DNA of 64,000 nucleotides from Streptosporangium oxazolinicum (GTDB lineage: Bacteria > Actinomycetota > Actinomycetes > Streptosporangiales > Streptosporangiaceae), in the NCBI RefSeq assembly GCF_039537505.1, contig NZ_BAABAQ010000022.1, positions 1-64,000 on the forward strand, read 5' to 3'. The position numbers and the translations under genes were made by a program. Numbering within the stretch: position 1 is the stretch's first letter; the number at the start of each line of letters is the position of its first letter. Below, piece after piece: positions 32,857 through 41,521 of this stretch. The notes beneath the pieces were generated by a model. That model saw only the letters and a list, made by a program, of their open reading frames with translations. It was not told the DNA's origin and made no database searches.

Positions 32857-33657
32857 CTAGTCGTCGACGGTCAGGCCCTCACGGAGCTGGGCGAGGGTCC
32901 TGGCGAGCAACCGGGACACGTGCATCTGCGAGATGCCGAGCTCGGTGGCGATCTGGGACTGTGTCATGTTGCCGAAGAAACGCAGCAACAGGATCCGCTT
33001 CTCCCGAGGGGGCAGCCGCTCCAGCAGGGGTTTGAGCGACTCGCGGTATTCGACGCCCTCCAGGGAGTCGTCCACGATCCCGAGGGAGTCGGCCACCGCC
33101 GGCGCGTCGTCGTCACCGGAGTCGGGCGCGTCGAGGGAGACCGTGGAGTAGGCGTTTGCCGACTCCAGCCCTTCGAGCACCTCCTCCTCGCTCATCTTCA
33201 GGAACGCGGCCAGCTCGGCCACGGTCGGCGCGCGCCCCTCCCGCTGGGAGAGCTCGCTGATCGCCTTGGTGAGCGAGAGCTTGAGCTCCTGCAGCCGGCG
33301 CGGCACGCGGACCGCCCAGCCCTTGTCACGGAAGTGGCGTTTGATCTCGCCCACGATCGTCGGGGTCGCGTAGGTGGAGAACTCCACCCCTCGGCCGAGA
33401 TCGAAGCGGTCGATCGACTTGATCAGCCCGATGGTCGCGACCTGGGTGAGGTCGTCCAGCCACTCACCCCGGTTACGGAACCGGCGGGCGAGGTATTCGA
33501 CGAGGGGGAGGTGGAGCTCGACGAGCTCGTCACGGATGCGCTGACGCCGCGGGTCGTCGGGGGTCAACTCCACCAGTTCCGCGAAGAGCAGGCGCGCACG
33601 CACCCGGTCGGGCACCGCGTGGTCGCTGGCGGCCATGGCACGAGTCCTTTCCGTCAC
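32857..33657 (-). CDS. SigB/SigF-family general-stress sigma factor
   Basis: A 266-residue sigma-70 group 3 factor. Region 2: LVEYLARRFRNRGEWLDDLT and FDLGRGVEFSTYATPTIVGE; region 3: RVPRRLQELKLSLTKAISEL; region 4: LPPREKRILLLRFFGNMTQS then SQMHVSRLLARTLAQLREGL. It starts with GTG 33657 overlapping the RsbW stop (GTGA). It belongs to the multi-copy SigB/F group of actinomycetes (stress or differentiation); which paralogue is not clear. Held inactive by the neighbouring anti-sigma kinase. Confidence 0.93.
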   Translation of the reverse strand: MTERTRAMAASDHAVPDRVRARLLFAELVELTPDDPRRQRIRDELVELHLPLVEYLARRFRNRGEWLDDLTQVATIGLIKSIDRFDLGRGVEFSTYATPTIVGEIKRHFRDKGWAVRVPRRLQELKLSLTKAISELSQREGRAPTVAELAAFLKMSEEEVLEGLESANAYSTVSLDAPDSGDDDAPAVADSLGIVDDSLEGVEYRESLKPLLERLPPREKRILLLRFFGNMTQSQIATELGISQMHVSRLLARTLAQLREGLTVDD

Positions 33658-34079
33658 GCCGGCCTCGCCGCGCCTCGGCGCTTGCGGAGGACGATCGCCA
33701 TACGGTCGGGGGAGTCGGTTACGGCATCCACATCATCGGCCAGGGCGGTGAGCACCATCCACGCGAAGTCGTCGCGCTTCGGAGGGGTGTTCCCCACCGT
33801 GCTGACCTCGACCCGCACTTTCATCAGCTGCCCGGTGAGCTCGAACTCGGCGGTCAGATCGGTGCCGGGAACGGCCTGGGTCAGCAACATCGCACACGCC
33901 TCGTCGACCGCGATCCGAAGATCCTCGATCTCGTCCAGCGTGAAGTCCAGCCGCACGGCGAGCGCGGCTGTCGCCGTACGCAGCACGGACAGATAGGCAC
34001 TCGTCGCCGGCAGCCGGACGCTCACCACGTCACGGATCCCGCCCATGCCGACAGCGGGCGCCTCGGTGTGTTCGGTCAC
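33654..34079 (-). CDS. RsbW-type anti-sigma factor (GHKL kinase)
   Basis: A 141-residue serine-protein-kinase/anti-sigma factor. The GHKL N-box is FTLDEIEDLRIAVDEACAML; the G-box region is poor, as in several actinobacterial RsbW proteins. It binds the downstream SigB-type factor and is released by an anti-anti-sigma protein, which is not encoded here. Upstream gene of a two-gene operon with 4-nt overlap. Confidence 0.88.
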   Translation of the reverse strand: MTEHTEAPAVGMGGIRDVVSVRLPATSAYLSVLRTATAALAVRLDFTLDEIEDLRIAVDEACAMLLTQAVPGTDLTAEFELTGQLMKVRVEVSTVGNTPPKRDDFAWMVLTALADDVDAVTDSPDRMAIVLRKRRGAARPA

Positions 34080-34423
34080 GTTCCTCCTCGCAGAGTCGCT
34101 GACTGCAACCTACAGCCCTGAGACGGTGGTTGGCCCGCTTGGACTCGCGATCGGGGCGATTTGCCACCGTCAAGAACCCCTGAAGATACGCAAAAAGGGG
34201 CACTGTACTTATGACGGCTCCGGCGCATCGCGGTCCGGCCCGCGCCGGAGGGCGCCGACGCGCCGGGATCCGGCCTGTCAGGCGAGGCCGGGGACTCCCG
34301 GCCCGGACACCCCGCCGACGGCGGCGCGTCCCCGCGGACCCCGATCCGGATCAAGGGAGTGTCCAGGGGACGTTTCCTTGATCCGGACAACCGGTGCCTT
34401 CTCACGACATCGTTGTGAGGGTT
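34080..34423. other. gene-free region between rsbW and sodN
   Basis: A 344-bp region. It carries the rsbW promoter side, a 12-bp inverted repeat (TCCGGATCAAGG at 34345-34356 and its complement at 34376-34387) and the sodN terminator hairpin. I see no coding potential. The large inverted repeat may be a second terminator or a regulator site. Confidence 0.5.
34401..34419 (-). terminator. sodN terminator hairpin
   Basis: An 8-bp stem with one G.T pair (34401-34408 with 34412-34419) immediately after the sodN stop codon, with a T-rich flank before it. Confidence 0.6.
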
Positions 34424-34825
34424 TTAAGCGGCCTTGGTCTCCCAGAAGATCTTGGAGATGTCGTCGATCTTGCCAAGGAGCTCGTCGGCCTTGGCGACGT
34501 CGACCGTGCCCTTGCCGCCGGCCGCGCCCGCGAGCTTGGTGGCCTCCCAGAACAGCTGGTGCAGCTGCGGGTAGGTCTCCAGGTGCGGAGGCTTGAAGTA
34601 GTCGGTCCACAGCACCCACAGGTGGTGCTTGACCAGCTCGGCCCGCTCCTCCTTGATGGTGAGCGCACGGGAGCGGAACACCGGGTCCTCGTTTCCGGCG
34701 TACTTCTCCATGATGGCCTTGACGGACTCGGCCTCGATGCGGGCCTGGGCCGGGTCGTACACGCCACAGGGCAGGTCGCAGTGCGCCGAGGCGGTGTGCT
34801 TGGGGCGCAGAAGTCGTGCGAGCAT
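34424..34825 (-). CDS. sodN: nickel superoxide dismutase
   Basis: A 133-residue precursor of NiSOD. A 14-residue leader ends ASA before HCDLPCGVYD, the nickel hook in which the new N-terminal His, two Cys and the backbone bind Ni. The four-helix body continues ARIEAESVKAIMEKYAGNED and ends FWETKAA. The leader must be removed by SodX, encoded divergently 90 bp away. The start is ATG 34825 with AAGGAAGG upstream. Expression in actinomycetes depends on nickel through Nur-linked control. Confidence 0.97.
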   Translation of the reverse strand: MLARLLRPKHTASAHCDLPCGVYDPAQARIEAESVKAIMEKYAGNEDPVFRSRALTIKEERAELVKHHLWVLWTDYFKPPHLETYPQLHQLFWEATKLAGAAGGKGTVDVAKADELLGKIDDISKIFWETKAA

Positions 34826-34915
34826 CGGAAATCCTTCCTTGATGCCAGGTACAGAATGGTCCGGTTAACGACCTTACTCGTCTCCGAATGCCCGCGTGGG
34901 AGGGGGTTACGCTCC

Positions 34916-35218
34916 ATGAGAGTCCGTGTCGCGGGAGAGTCGATGCTGCCCGCGCTGCGACCGGGCGACTGGCTCTGGGTGCGGCGCGGCGCGGCCGTGC
35001 GGCCCGGGGACCTGGTCGTCGCCCGGTTGCCGTCCGACCCCGCCGTGCTCATCGTCAAGCGCGCCGCGTGGGAGGCGGACGGCGGCTGGTGGCTGGAGAG
35101 CGACAACCAGCGCGCGCCCGGCCGGCGCGACAGCTGGGACTTCGGGGCGCTGCCGCCGTCGTCGATCGTCGGCAGGGTGGTGCTGCGCTACTGGCCGGGC
35201 TTCTGGCGGGCCCGGTAG
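34916..35218 (+). CDS. sodX: nickel-type superoxide dismutase maturation protease SodX
   Basis: A 100-residue signal-peptidase-like S26 protein without a membrane anchor. The catalytic Ser lies in VAGESMLPALRPGDWLWV and the Lys in VLIVKRAAW; SDNQRAPGRRDS is the usual late motif. It removes the SodN leader to expose the Ni-binding His. The start is ATG 34916 with GGAGGGGG upstream. Divergent from its substrate gene sodN. Confidence 0.93.
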   Translation: MRVRVAGESMLPALRPGDWLWVRRGAAVRPGDLVVARLPSDPAVLIVKRAAWEADGGWWLESDNQRAPGRRDSWDFGALPPSSIVGRVVLRYWPGFWRAR

Positions 35219-35227
35219 CCCCGGACG

Positions 35228-35788
35228 TTACTGGACGACCTTCTGACGGGCCCGGTAGGCGGCGACGTTGGCCCGGCTGGCGCACCGCTCCGAGCAGTAG
35301 CGGCGCGAGCGGTTGGAGGAGGTGTCGAGGTAGGCCCTGCGGCAGGGTGGCGCCTGGCAGAGGCCGAGCCGGTCGACGCCGAGATCGGTGATCATGGTGG
35401 CGAGCCCCATCACCGCGCCCACCGCGTACTGGTCGGCCATCCGGCCGCCCTCGGTGAGGTGCAGGTGCCAGCGCTCGCCGTCGTGACCGGAGATCTGCGG
35501 CTGGACCGGGTGGTGGATCAGCAGCGAGTTGAGCCGGTCGACCACCGCCTCCTCGTCGCCCGCCTCGGCGGTCTCGAACACGATCATCAGCTCCTCGCGC
35601 AGGTCGCGCAGGGCCTCCAGGTCGCTCCTGGTGATCCGGCAGCCTGGCCGGTAGCGGCCACCTTCTTCCAGGAGCAGGCGCAGCCCTTCGAGGCCGGTCA
35701 GCCGGTCGGGGCTGTTGATCAGTAGTACGGCCAGCTCCGCGTAGGAGGTCAGGTCCATCTGGGGATCCGTCGATGTAAGAGGCGGCAT
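35228..35788 (-). CDS. CGNR zinc-finger (ABATE) regulator
   Basis: A 186-residue protein: helical ABATE-type N-terminal part (YAELAVLLINSPDRLTGLEG) and a C-terminal CGNR zinc finger with CQAPPCRRAYLD, SRRYCSERCASRANVAAYR. These are predicted DNA-binding stress regulators in actinomycetes. An alternative start at ATG 35758 (MDLTSYAEL) agrees better with homologues I recall; TAATAC ending 9 nt before ATG 35788 would suit a leaderless longer form. Convergent with sodX (9-bp gap). Confidence 0.82.
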   Translation of the reverse strand: MPPLTSTDPQMDLTSYAELAVLLINSPDRLTGLEGLRLLLEEGGRYRPGCRITRSDLEALRDLREELMIVFETAEAGDEEAVVDRLNSLLIHHPVQPQISGHDGERWHLHLTEGGRMADQYAVGAVMGLATMITDLGVDRLGLCQAPPCRRAYLDTSSNRSRRYCSERCASRANVAAYRARQKVVQ

Positions 35789-36026
35789 GGATTTCGAGTA
35801 TTACACGATGCGGTGAGGTTAACACCGGGACGGCGAAAGTGAGTGACCTCCTCCACCGGAGGCAGTCTCAACATGTGGCACAATCGAGCAACGGGTGACC
35901 CCCGTACCCTCCAGGCGACCGTGCTCAGTGAGCGGGTCCCGAGCGGCTACCGAAGCCCGGGACAGGCTTCCTCCGGCCGCTTCCGAAGGAAACATCCGTC
36001 TGTCTGACTGAACTACAGGGGTCGCT

Positions 36027-37229
36027 GTGGCTGTTATGCCATCCTCCATCTCCCTCGAGGCTCTCGAGGCACTCGATCTCGATCCGGCCTTCGCCCTGCA
36101 CCGCGGGGGCAAGCTGGAGGTCCGCTCCACCGTCCCGGTCCGCGACGCCGGGGACCTGGCACTCGCCTACACGCCGGGGGTGGCCAGGGTCTGCAGCGCG
36201 ATCGCCGACGAGCCCGAGCTGGCCAAGGACTACACCTGGATCTCCAACGTGGTCGCCGTCGTCTCCGACGGCACCGCGGTGCTCGGCCTCGGGGACATCG
36301 GGCCCGCCGCCGCCATGCCGGTCATGGAGGGCAAGGCCCTGCTGTTCAAGCAGTTCGCGGGCGTCGACGCGGTGCCCATCTGCCTCGACTGCACCGGCGT
36401 GGACGCCCTGGTCGAGACGGTCGTCCGGCTCGCCCCCTCCTTCGGCGGGATCAACCTCGAGGACATCAGCGCGCCCCGCTGCTTCGAGATCGAGTCGCGC
36501 CTGCGCGAGCTCCTCGACATCCCCGTCTTCCACGACGACCAGCACGGCACCGCGATCGTCACGCTGGCCGCGCTGAAGAACGCCGCGCGGCTGACCGGCC
36601 GCTCGCTGGGGGAGCTGCGGGTCGTGGTCGCCGGCGCCGGCGCCTCCGGGATCGCGGTCAGTAGGATCCTGCTCAACGCGGGCATCGGCGACATCGCGGT
36701 GGCCGACTCCAAGGGCCTCATCTACGAGGGCCGCGACGGGCTCAACCCGGTGAAGGAGGCCCTGGCGCGCGACAGCAACCGGGCGGGCCTGCGCGGGTCC
36801 ACCGAGCAGGCGCTGGCGGGGGCCGACGTGTTCGTCGGGCTGTCGGGCTCGACGGTCTCCGAGGAGGCCGTCGCGTCCATGGCCGCCGGTTCGATCGTCT
36901 TCGCGCTGTCCAATCCGACGCCCGAGGTGCGGCCGGAGATCGCGCGCAGGTACGCGCACGTGGTCGCGACCGGCCGCTCCGACTTCCCCAACCAGATCAA
37001 CAACGTGCTCGCCTTCCCCGGCGTCTTCCGCGGGGCGCTCGATGTCCGCGCCACCACGATCACCGAGAACATGAAGGTCGCCGCCGCCGAGGCGCTGGCC
37101 GGGGTCGTCGGGGACGACGAGCTGTCGGCCGACTGCGTGATCCCCAGCCCGTTCGACGAGCGCGTCGCCCCGGCGGTCATCGCCGCCGTCTCCGCGCAGG
37201 CCCGCGCCGACGGGGTCGCCCGCCTCTAG
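36027..37229 (+). CDS. NAD(P)-dependent malic enzyme
   Basis: A 400-residue malate dehydrogenase (oxaloacetate-decarboxylating). N-terminal catalytic domain: YTPGVARVC (catalytic Tyr), MEGKALLFKQFAG (Lys), INLEDISAPRCFEIE (metal acids), VFHDDQHGTAI (metal Asp); then a Rossmann domain VVVAGAGASGIAVSRIL and FALSNPTPE. Converts malate to pyruvate and CO2. The start is GTG 36027 with AGGGG 7 nt upstream. A strong terminator follows. Confidence 0.95.
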   Translation: MAVMPSSISLEALEALDLDPAFALHRGGKLEVRSTVPVRDAGDLALAYTPGVARVCSAIADEPELAKDYTWISNVVAVVSDGTAVLGLGDIGPAAAMPVMEGKALLFKQFAGVDAVPICLDCTGVDALVETVVRLAPSFGGINLEDISAPRCFEIESRLRELLDIPVFHDDQHGTAIVTLAALKNAARLTGRSLGELRVVVAGAGASGIAVSRILLNAGIGDIAVADSKGLIYEGRDGLNPVKEALARDSNRAGLRGSTEQALAGADVFVGLSGSTVSEEAVASMAAGSIVFALSNPTPEVRPEIARRYAHVVATGRSDFPNQINNVLAFPGVFRGALDVRATTITENMKVAAAEALAGVVGDDELSADCVIPSPFDERVAPAVIAAVSAQARADGVARL

Positions 37230-37336
37230 GCCCCACCTCTCCGGACCCACTCCTCGACGCCGTACGGCCGGAAGCGCGGCCCCGTATCCCGTACCGCATC
37301 CCGTATTGGTCCCACGCTCACCAGGCACGCGATCAC

Positions 37337-37369
37337 GGACGCCCCCCGCCCGACCGGTGGGGGGCGTCC
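37337..37369 (+). terminator. intrinsic terminator after malic enzyme gene
   Basis: A perfect 11-bp stem GGACGCCCCCC (37337-37347) paired with 37359-37369, followed by GTGCTTTCC. It lies 108 bp after the malic enzyme stop. Confidence 0.85.
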
Positions 37370-37525
37370 GTGCTTTCCGGAAACCCCGAGATTCGTCACG
37401 GATCGTGCTATAAAAAGAGCTCTCAGTTACCTATGCGAGTAAGGCGTGCATCAGGTAGTCGACGCGCGCACGACCGGATCACGCGTGCCGTCGGCACGCA
37501 GGTGGTTCTCGCGGTGAGGGGAGCT

Positions 37526-38884
37526 ATGGAACGCGAGCCCAACCGACTACTCCAGCGGCTCATCGCCGAGGCGGGCTTCACCCACAAGGGGCTGGCTCGC
37601 CGGCTCAACGATCTCGGCGCGGCTCGCGGTCTGTCCGGTCTGAGGTACGACCACAGTTCCGTGCTGCGCTGGCTCGCCGGTCAGCGGCCGAGAGACCCGG
37701 TCACGGGGCTGCTCGCCGAGATCTTCGCGCTCCGGCTCGGCAGGGCCGTGAGTCCCGAGGATCTCGGCCTGCCGGCCGCCCTGACGCCTCTCGACCTCGG
37801 GCAGGAGTTCAACCACACGTGGCAGGAGGGAATCTCGACCGTGACAGCACTGTGGCGCGGGGACGTGGAGAGACGCAGGTTCTTACTCGACTCCACCTTC
37901 GCGATCGGAGCCGGGTCCGCCGGAGCGCTGCGCTGGCTGACCCTTCCGCTGGAAAGTCACCCCGAGGGGCGGGGCACCCGGCGCGTCGGCATGGACGACA
38001 TCGCGGCGATCCGGGAGGTCACCCGGTCCTTCGGCGCGCTGGACAACAGGTTCGGCGGCGGCAGGGTCCGGCCAGCTGTCGTGAAATATCTGGACACGGC
38101 GGTCGGGCCGCTCCTCGGTGACGGCACGTACGCCGAGAACACGGGCAGGGCGCTGGCGTCGGCCGCCGCCGAGCTGACCCGGCTGGCCGGATGGATGGCC
38201 TACGACCTGGAGCAGCACGGCCTGGCCCAGCGCTACCTGATCCAGGCGCTGCGCCTGGCGCGCGGGGCGGGCGACCACGGACTCGGCGGCGAGATCCTCG
38301 CCGGGATGAGCCACCAGGCCATATATATAGGACAACCCGCCCACGCGCTCGACCTGGCCAGGGCCGCCCAGCTCTCCGCCCGGCGGGCCGGGATCTTCGC
38401 CCTGCTGGCGGAGACGCACGTGCTGGAAGCCCACGCGCACGCGGCGCTGGACGACCGTGCGGCGTGCGCGAGCTCCCTGCACGAGGCCGAGCTGTCCTTC
38501 GACCGGCGCCGGGCCGGTCACGAGCCCGACTGGATCTCCTACTTCGACGAGGCCTACCTGTCGGCGAAGTTCGCGCACTGCTTCCGCGACCTGGGCGACG
38601 GGCCGGGCGCGGTACGGCACGCCAGGCGCTCGCTGGAGATGGACGGGCGTTACGTGCGCGGCCGGATGTTCAACCTGTCACTGCTCGCGGCCGGGCTGCT
38701 CGCCTCGGGGGAGCTGGAGGAGGCCTGCTCCGTCGCGGTGGAGGCGCTGGAACTGGCCAAGGGCCTGGAATCGGCCAGAACCCGGTCCTACGTCGCGGAC
38801 CTGCGGCGGAGACTGGATCCCCACGCGGCCGAGCGGCCGGTGATGGAGCTGAACGAGCGGGTCGGGGAGCTCAATCCCGCCTGA
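37526..38884 (+). CDS. Xre-type HTH regulator with TPR-like repeats
   Basis: A 452-residue regulator. The N-terminal ~75 residues form an atypical HTH (NRLLQRLIAEAGFTHKGLAR then YDHSSVLRWLAGQRPRDPV), followed by an all-helical region with TPR-like repeats (LAGWMAYDLEQHGLAQRYLI, QAIYIGQPAHALDLARAAQL, EEACSVAVEALELAKGLESA). This plan is common in Streptomyces and relatives (NsdA-like group), where some members influence antibiotic production and sporulation. The start is ATG 37526 with GAGGGGAG upstream. Target unknown. Confidence 0.82.
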   Translation: MEREPNRLLQRLIAEAGFTHKGLARRLNDLGAARGLSGLRYDHSSVLRWLAGQRPRDPVTGLLAEIFALRLGRAVSPEDLGLPAALTPLDLGQEFNHTWQEGISTVTALWRGDVERRRFLLDSTFAIGAGSAGALRWLTLPLESHPEGRGTRRVGMDDIAAIREVTRSFGALDNRFGGGRVRPAVVKYLDTAVGPLLGDGTYAENTGRALASAAAELTRLAGWMAYDLEQHGLAQRYLIQALRLARGAGDHGLGGEILAGMSHQAIYIGQPAHALDLARAAQLSARRAGIFALLAETHVLEAHAHAALDDRAACASSLHEAELSFDRRRAGHEPDWISYFDEAYLSAKFAHCFRDLGDGPGAVRHARRSLEMDGRYVRGRMFNLSLLAAGLLASGELEEACSVAVEALELAKGLESARTRSYVADLRRRLDPHAAERPVMELNERVGELNPA

Positions 38885-38930
38885 GTGCCCGTTCTCGGGC
38901 CTTCGGCTCGCGGACGGAGTCCTTGGATGG

Positions 38931-38964
38931 CCGAAGGGGCCCGGCGTGTGCCGGGCCCCTTCGG
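38931..38964. terminator. bidirectional terminator, 15-bp stem
   Basis: CCGAAGGGGCCCGGC (38931-38945) pairs perfectly with 38950-38964 around a GTGT loop. It lies between the convergent Xre regulator and peptidase copy 1 and can serve both. It is inside the 1,758-bp repeat, so an identical hairpin occurs at 41409-41442. Confidence 0.9.
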
Positions 38965-39043
38965 GTGGAGCTGGTGAAGCTAGGTGTTGCTGTGAGTCTG
39001 GGGTTTGGACGCCCGGACTCGGGTGATCGTCAGGGAGCTACTA

Positions 39044-40582
39044 CTACTTGACGACCGAGCCGGACCACACCGCGGCGGCCTTCTTGTAGATGGCCGCGGT
39101 CTCACCGTCGAAGTACGGCGAGGTGATGAGGTCGTAGCGACCGTTGCTGTCCTGGTCACCGAAGAGGCTGGTGACACCGTTGACGTAGCCGAGACGCTTG
39201 GCGTTGCTGTACTTGGCGAGCCAGGGGCCACCGTCGGCGCCAGGGGTGAAGGAGCTCTTGAGGCCGACGTGCTCCTCAACCTTCGTGGAAGCCTGGACGT
39301 ACTTCTGGGCGTTGGTCTTGCCGTAGGTCCACTTGGGCGTGACGCCGGTGTAGGCCTTGTTGCCGTCGGGGTGCGCGTCGGCCGGGTAGCCGAACACGAA
39401 CACCGTCTGCTGCGGCTTCTGGTTCCAGGTGAAGCCCTGGCCACCAACGTTGTCGCCCAGCTTGCCGGCGTCCTTGATGAAGCCCTCGATGATGAAGAAC
39501 GTGTCCTTGAGGTACTTCGTGGTCTTGGTCTCCTTCACCCACTTCTGAACGTAGAAGTGAGTGATGGTGTAGTTGCCCTTGGCGTCAATCTTGCGGTAGC
39601 CGAGGCCGGTGTAGGCGTCGTACTCGGCCTTGGTGACGTCGTCGACGGTGACGTGGGACTTGTTGCCCTGGCCGTCCTTCCACCACGGGCCCGCAGCCTC
39701 GAACTGAGCCTTGGAGACCTCGTCCTTGGTCCTGACGGCCTTGTACCAAACGCCGTCGATCTTTTCCTTCCAGTCCGGGCCGACCAGGACCTGGGAAGCC
39801 TCCTCCTTGGCGTAGCAGTCGGAGGTCTCCTTCCCGTTCAGGTCCTTGCACTCCTCGTACTGGGCCTTGGTGATCTCCTCGGTCTTGACGTCCTTGGGAC
39901 CAACGAACTTCTCGTAGTCTTCCTTGGACACGACCTTGGGGGTGCCGCCGCCGACGTGGACACCGTTGTACACGGTCACGAACGCGTAGTCGCGGTCGTA
40001 GTCCTCGTAGTTGGCGAAGTCGTAGTGGGTGTAGGCCGTCTTACCGGCGTACACGCCCCACGGAGCCTTGCCCTGGTAGTAGCCGGGGACGAAGGCCCAG
40101 TTGTCCATGACGCTGGCGTTCGCCTTGTCGTCGTACACGCAGTGACCGGCCGTGGAGACCAGGTTGCGGTACTGCGACTGGATCGAGGTGGCCGAGCACC
40201 ACTTGAACTCGCCCTTCTCGTCGACGAAGAACACCTTGCCGATGGACTTCGGCAGGTTGATGTTCTTGACCTTCGAGGTGGTGCTCGTGCCCTCACCGGT
40301 CGGGGCGACGGAGCCGGGCTTGCCGTCGGCGACGTAGCCGCCACTGGCGTTCAGCTTCGGCGTGGCCTTGGCCTCCCAGGTGTAAGGCTTGGCCTTGGCC
40401 AGGTTGTTGGCCGTGCCGTTGCCCGCGAGCCAGAACTCGGCGACGTCGAGAGCGGTCGGGGCGTCCTTGGCCAGGGTGTCGTAGGCCCAGTCCGGAGCGG
40501 CGTTGGCGGTGCCGGCCAGACCGGCGGCCAGCAGACCGGTGGCCAGGATGGCGCCACCGGCGGGGAGGAGGATGCGCTTCAA
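39044..40582 (-). CDS. secreted trypsin-like protein, nucleophile Ser replaced by Asp (copy 1)
   Basis: A 512-residue S1/S46-like exported protein. Signal peptide 1-28 (ends ANA), a ~90-residue pro-region, then the fold: KWCSATS (C129) and TAGHC (His147, C148), DRDYAF (Asp198), GDNVGGQGFTWNQ, and FTPGADGGPW, where the GDSGGP Ser is Asp450. A Cys pair present in the active relatives (KWC and KC/TC before the Ser motif) is Thr419 and Ser443 here. Between Asp198 and GDNVGG is a ~160-residue insertion with four K-x2-[YF] repeats (SKEDYEKFVGP, TKAQYEEC, SKAQFEAAGP, TKAEYDAYTGLG). The start is TTG 40582 after AAGGAG. Probably secreted but non-catalytic. Confidence 0.9.
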   Translation of the reverse strand: MKRILLPAGGAILATGLLAAGLAGTANAAPDWAYDTLAKDAPTALDVAEFWLAGNGTANNLAKAKPYTWEAKATPKLNASGGYVADGKPGSVAPTGEGTSTTSKVKNINLPKSIGKVFFVDEKGEFKWCSATSIQSQYRNLVSTAGHCVYDDKANASVMDNWAFVPGYYQGKAPWGVYAGKTAYTHYDFANYEDYDRDYAFVTVYNGVHVGGGTPKVVSKEDYEKFVGPKDVKTEEITKAQYEECKDLNGKETSDCYAKEEASQVLVGPDWKEKIDGVWYKAVRTKDEVSKAQFEAAGPWWKDGQGNKSHVTVDDVTKAEYDAYTGLGYRKIDAKGNYTITHFYVQKWVKETKTTKYLKDTFFIIEGFIKDAGKLGDNVGGQGFTWNQKPQQTVFVFGYPADAHPDGNKAYTGVTPKWTYGKTNAQKYVQASTKVEEHVGLKSSFTPGADGGPWLAKYSNAKRLGYVNGVTSLFGDQDSNGRYDLITSPYFDGETAAIYKKAAAVWSGSVVK

Positions 40583-40859
40583 GGGAAACTCCTTGGTCTG
40601 ATGTGGAACGCCTCTTGCGTCCCATGCGTCAGTAAAGGGATTGCCAGAAACATACAGCGCCGATCTTGAACACCGGAAGCCGCTTTGGGGATCAAAGACG
40701 TCCTTGATCACGTCGATACCATTCTGTGATGTTTGGACTTCTCTGAAGTCGATGTTGGGATTGAGGATTCGCCGATGTGTTTGTGCAGATAGGCATATGG
40801 TTGTTAGTGAAGTGACGGATGTGCCGTTACTGGCCCAATACATTCCGTTACCAGTCACG

Positions 40860-40875
40860 TGTGACGCAGATCACA
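40860..40875. promoter_or_regulatory. perfect CRP-type palindrome upstream of copy 1
   Basis: TGTGACGCAGATCACA matches TGTGA-N6-TCACA exactly, 278 bp upstream of the TTG start. The same site, with one spacer change, occurs at the same distance upstream of copy 2. Confidence 0.7.
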
Positions 40876-41321
40876 TCGATCTGATGGCACCGATTTCACG
40901 GGGGCCGCGTCTAAAGAGCCGTTGATTCGGGATCCGGGCCCGCAGAGGGGCCGGGCAGCGCGCGAGACACGCACCGAACGGGCATCGAACGGACACGGCA
41001 CGGACACGTCACGGGTACCGAACGGGCGCGGCATGAGCGCGGAAAACTGGAGTGAGCGTCCCCTTGTCCCCCGCGCCCCGTGCGCGAGTGCCCCTCACGC
41101 CTTCTGCGCGAGCTTGATCCTTTCGCTGCCGGGCGCTGGCCGCGGGAGCGGTGTCTCCCGGCCTGGAAGATCTGATCCCGGCTGAGGGCGCGATGTGGCG
41201 GTGTGGAAGCGGGATGGTCGCCGCCCGCGCGCACGGGAGACGTCGCGGAGAACGCGTCCGTGATCTCCACGGGCCGGCGCCGCCGAGATCCGGTGAGTGA
41301 CACCTGAGTGATACCGCCACA

Positions 41322-41359
41322 ACGTCGAAGGGCCCGGCATGTGCCGGGCCCTTCGACGT
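41322..41359. terminator. 18-bp-stem hairpin, apparently the original terminator of copy 2
   Basis: A perfect 18-bp stem (41322-41339 with 41342-41359). Its core GAAGGGCCCGGC resembles the hairpin inside the repeat. No gene ends here on the plus strand; on the minus strand it is the second terminator below copy 2. Confidence 0.75.
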
Positions 41360-41408
41360 ACACGCGGAGCCGGTCGCCGCCTCCGCGACGAGCCCCGGTG
41401 GGGGATGG

Positions 41409-41442
41409 CCGAAGGGGCCCGGCGTGTGCCGGGCCCCTTCGG
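41409..41442. terminator. terminator within repeat copy B
   Basis: The same 15-bp hairpin as 38931-38964, 79 bp below the copy 2 stop codon. Confidence 0.85.
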
Positions 41443-41521
41443 GTGGAGCTGGTGAAGCTAGGTGTTGCTGTGAGTCTGGGGTTTGGACGCCCGGACTCGG
41501 GTGATCGTCAGGGAGCTACTA

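Larger units (their letters stand above)
38925..40682. repeat. 1,758-bp direct repeat, copy A
   Basis: Identical to 41403-43160 as far as I could compare (offset 2,478 throughout; the translations of all frames agree). The boundaries are T38924/G41402 on the left and C40683/G43161 on the right. It contains the terminator, the whole peptidase gene and ~100 bp upstream of its start. Confidence 0.95.
40583..41402. other. non-coding interval upstream of peptidase copy 1
   Basis: 40583-40908 is the copy 1 upstream region: beyond the repeat end at 40682 it aligns without gaps to 43161-43386 with blocks such as GTGATGTTTNGAC (40726-40738), GATGTTGGG (40751), GCAGATAGGC (~40784) and the CRP palindrome. 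40909-41321 is GC-rich with no convincing gene on either strand, and it ends in a terminator hairpin. Confidence 0.6.

Noticed and set aside
38322..38332. ATATATATAGG run inside the Xre-type regulator gene
   Set aside because: It encodes in-frame residues (AIYIGQ) and is isolated; no promoter or repeat structure around it.
39005..40669. 554-codon plus-strand frame opposite peptidase copy 1 (and its twin at 41483-43147)
   Set aside because: Val/Gly/Leu/Asp low-complexity antisense frame without signal or motif; its duplication simply mirrors the repeat.
40909..41321. Possible small gene or third decayed peptidase copy between copies 1 and 2
   Set aside because: Short frames on both strands lack start context, codon bias and similarity to the peptidases; only the hairpin at the end is meaningful.
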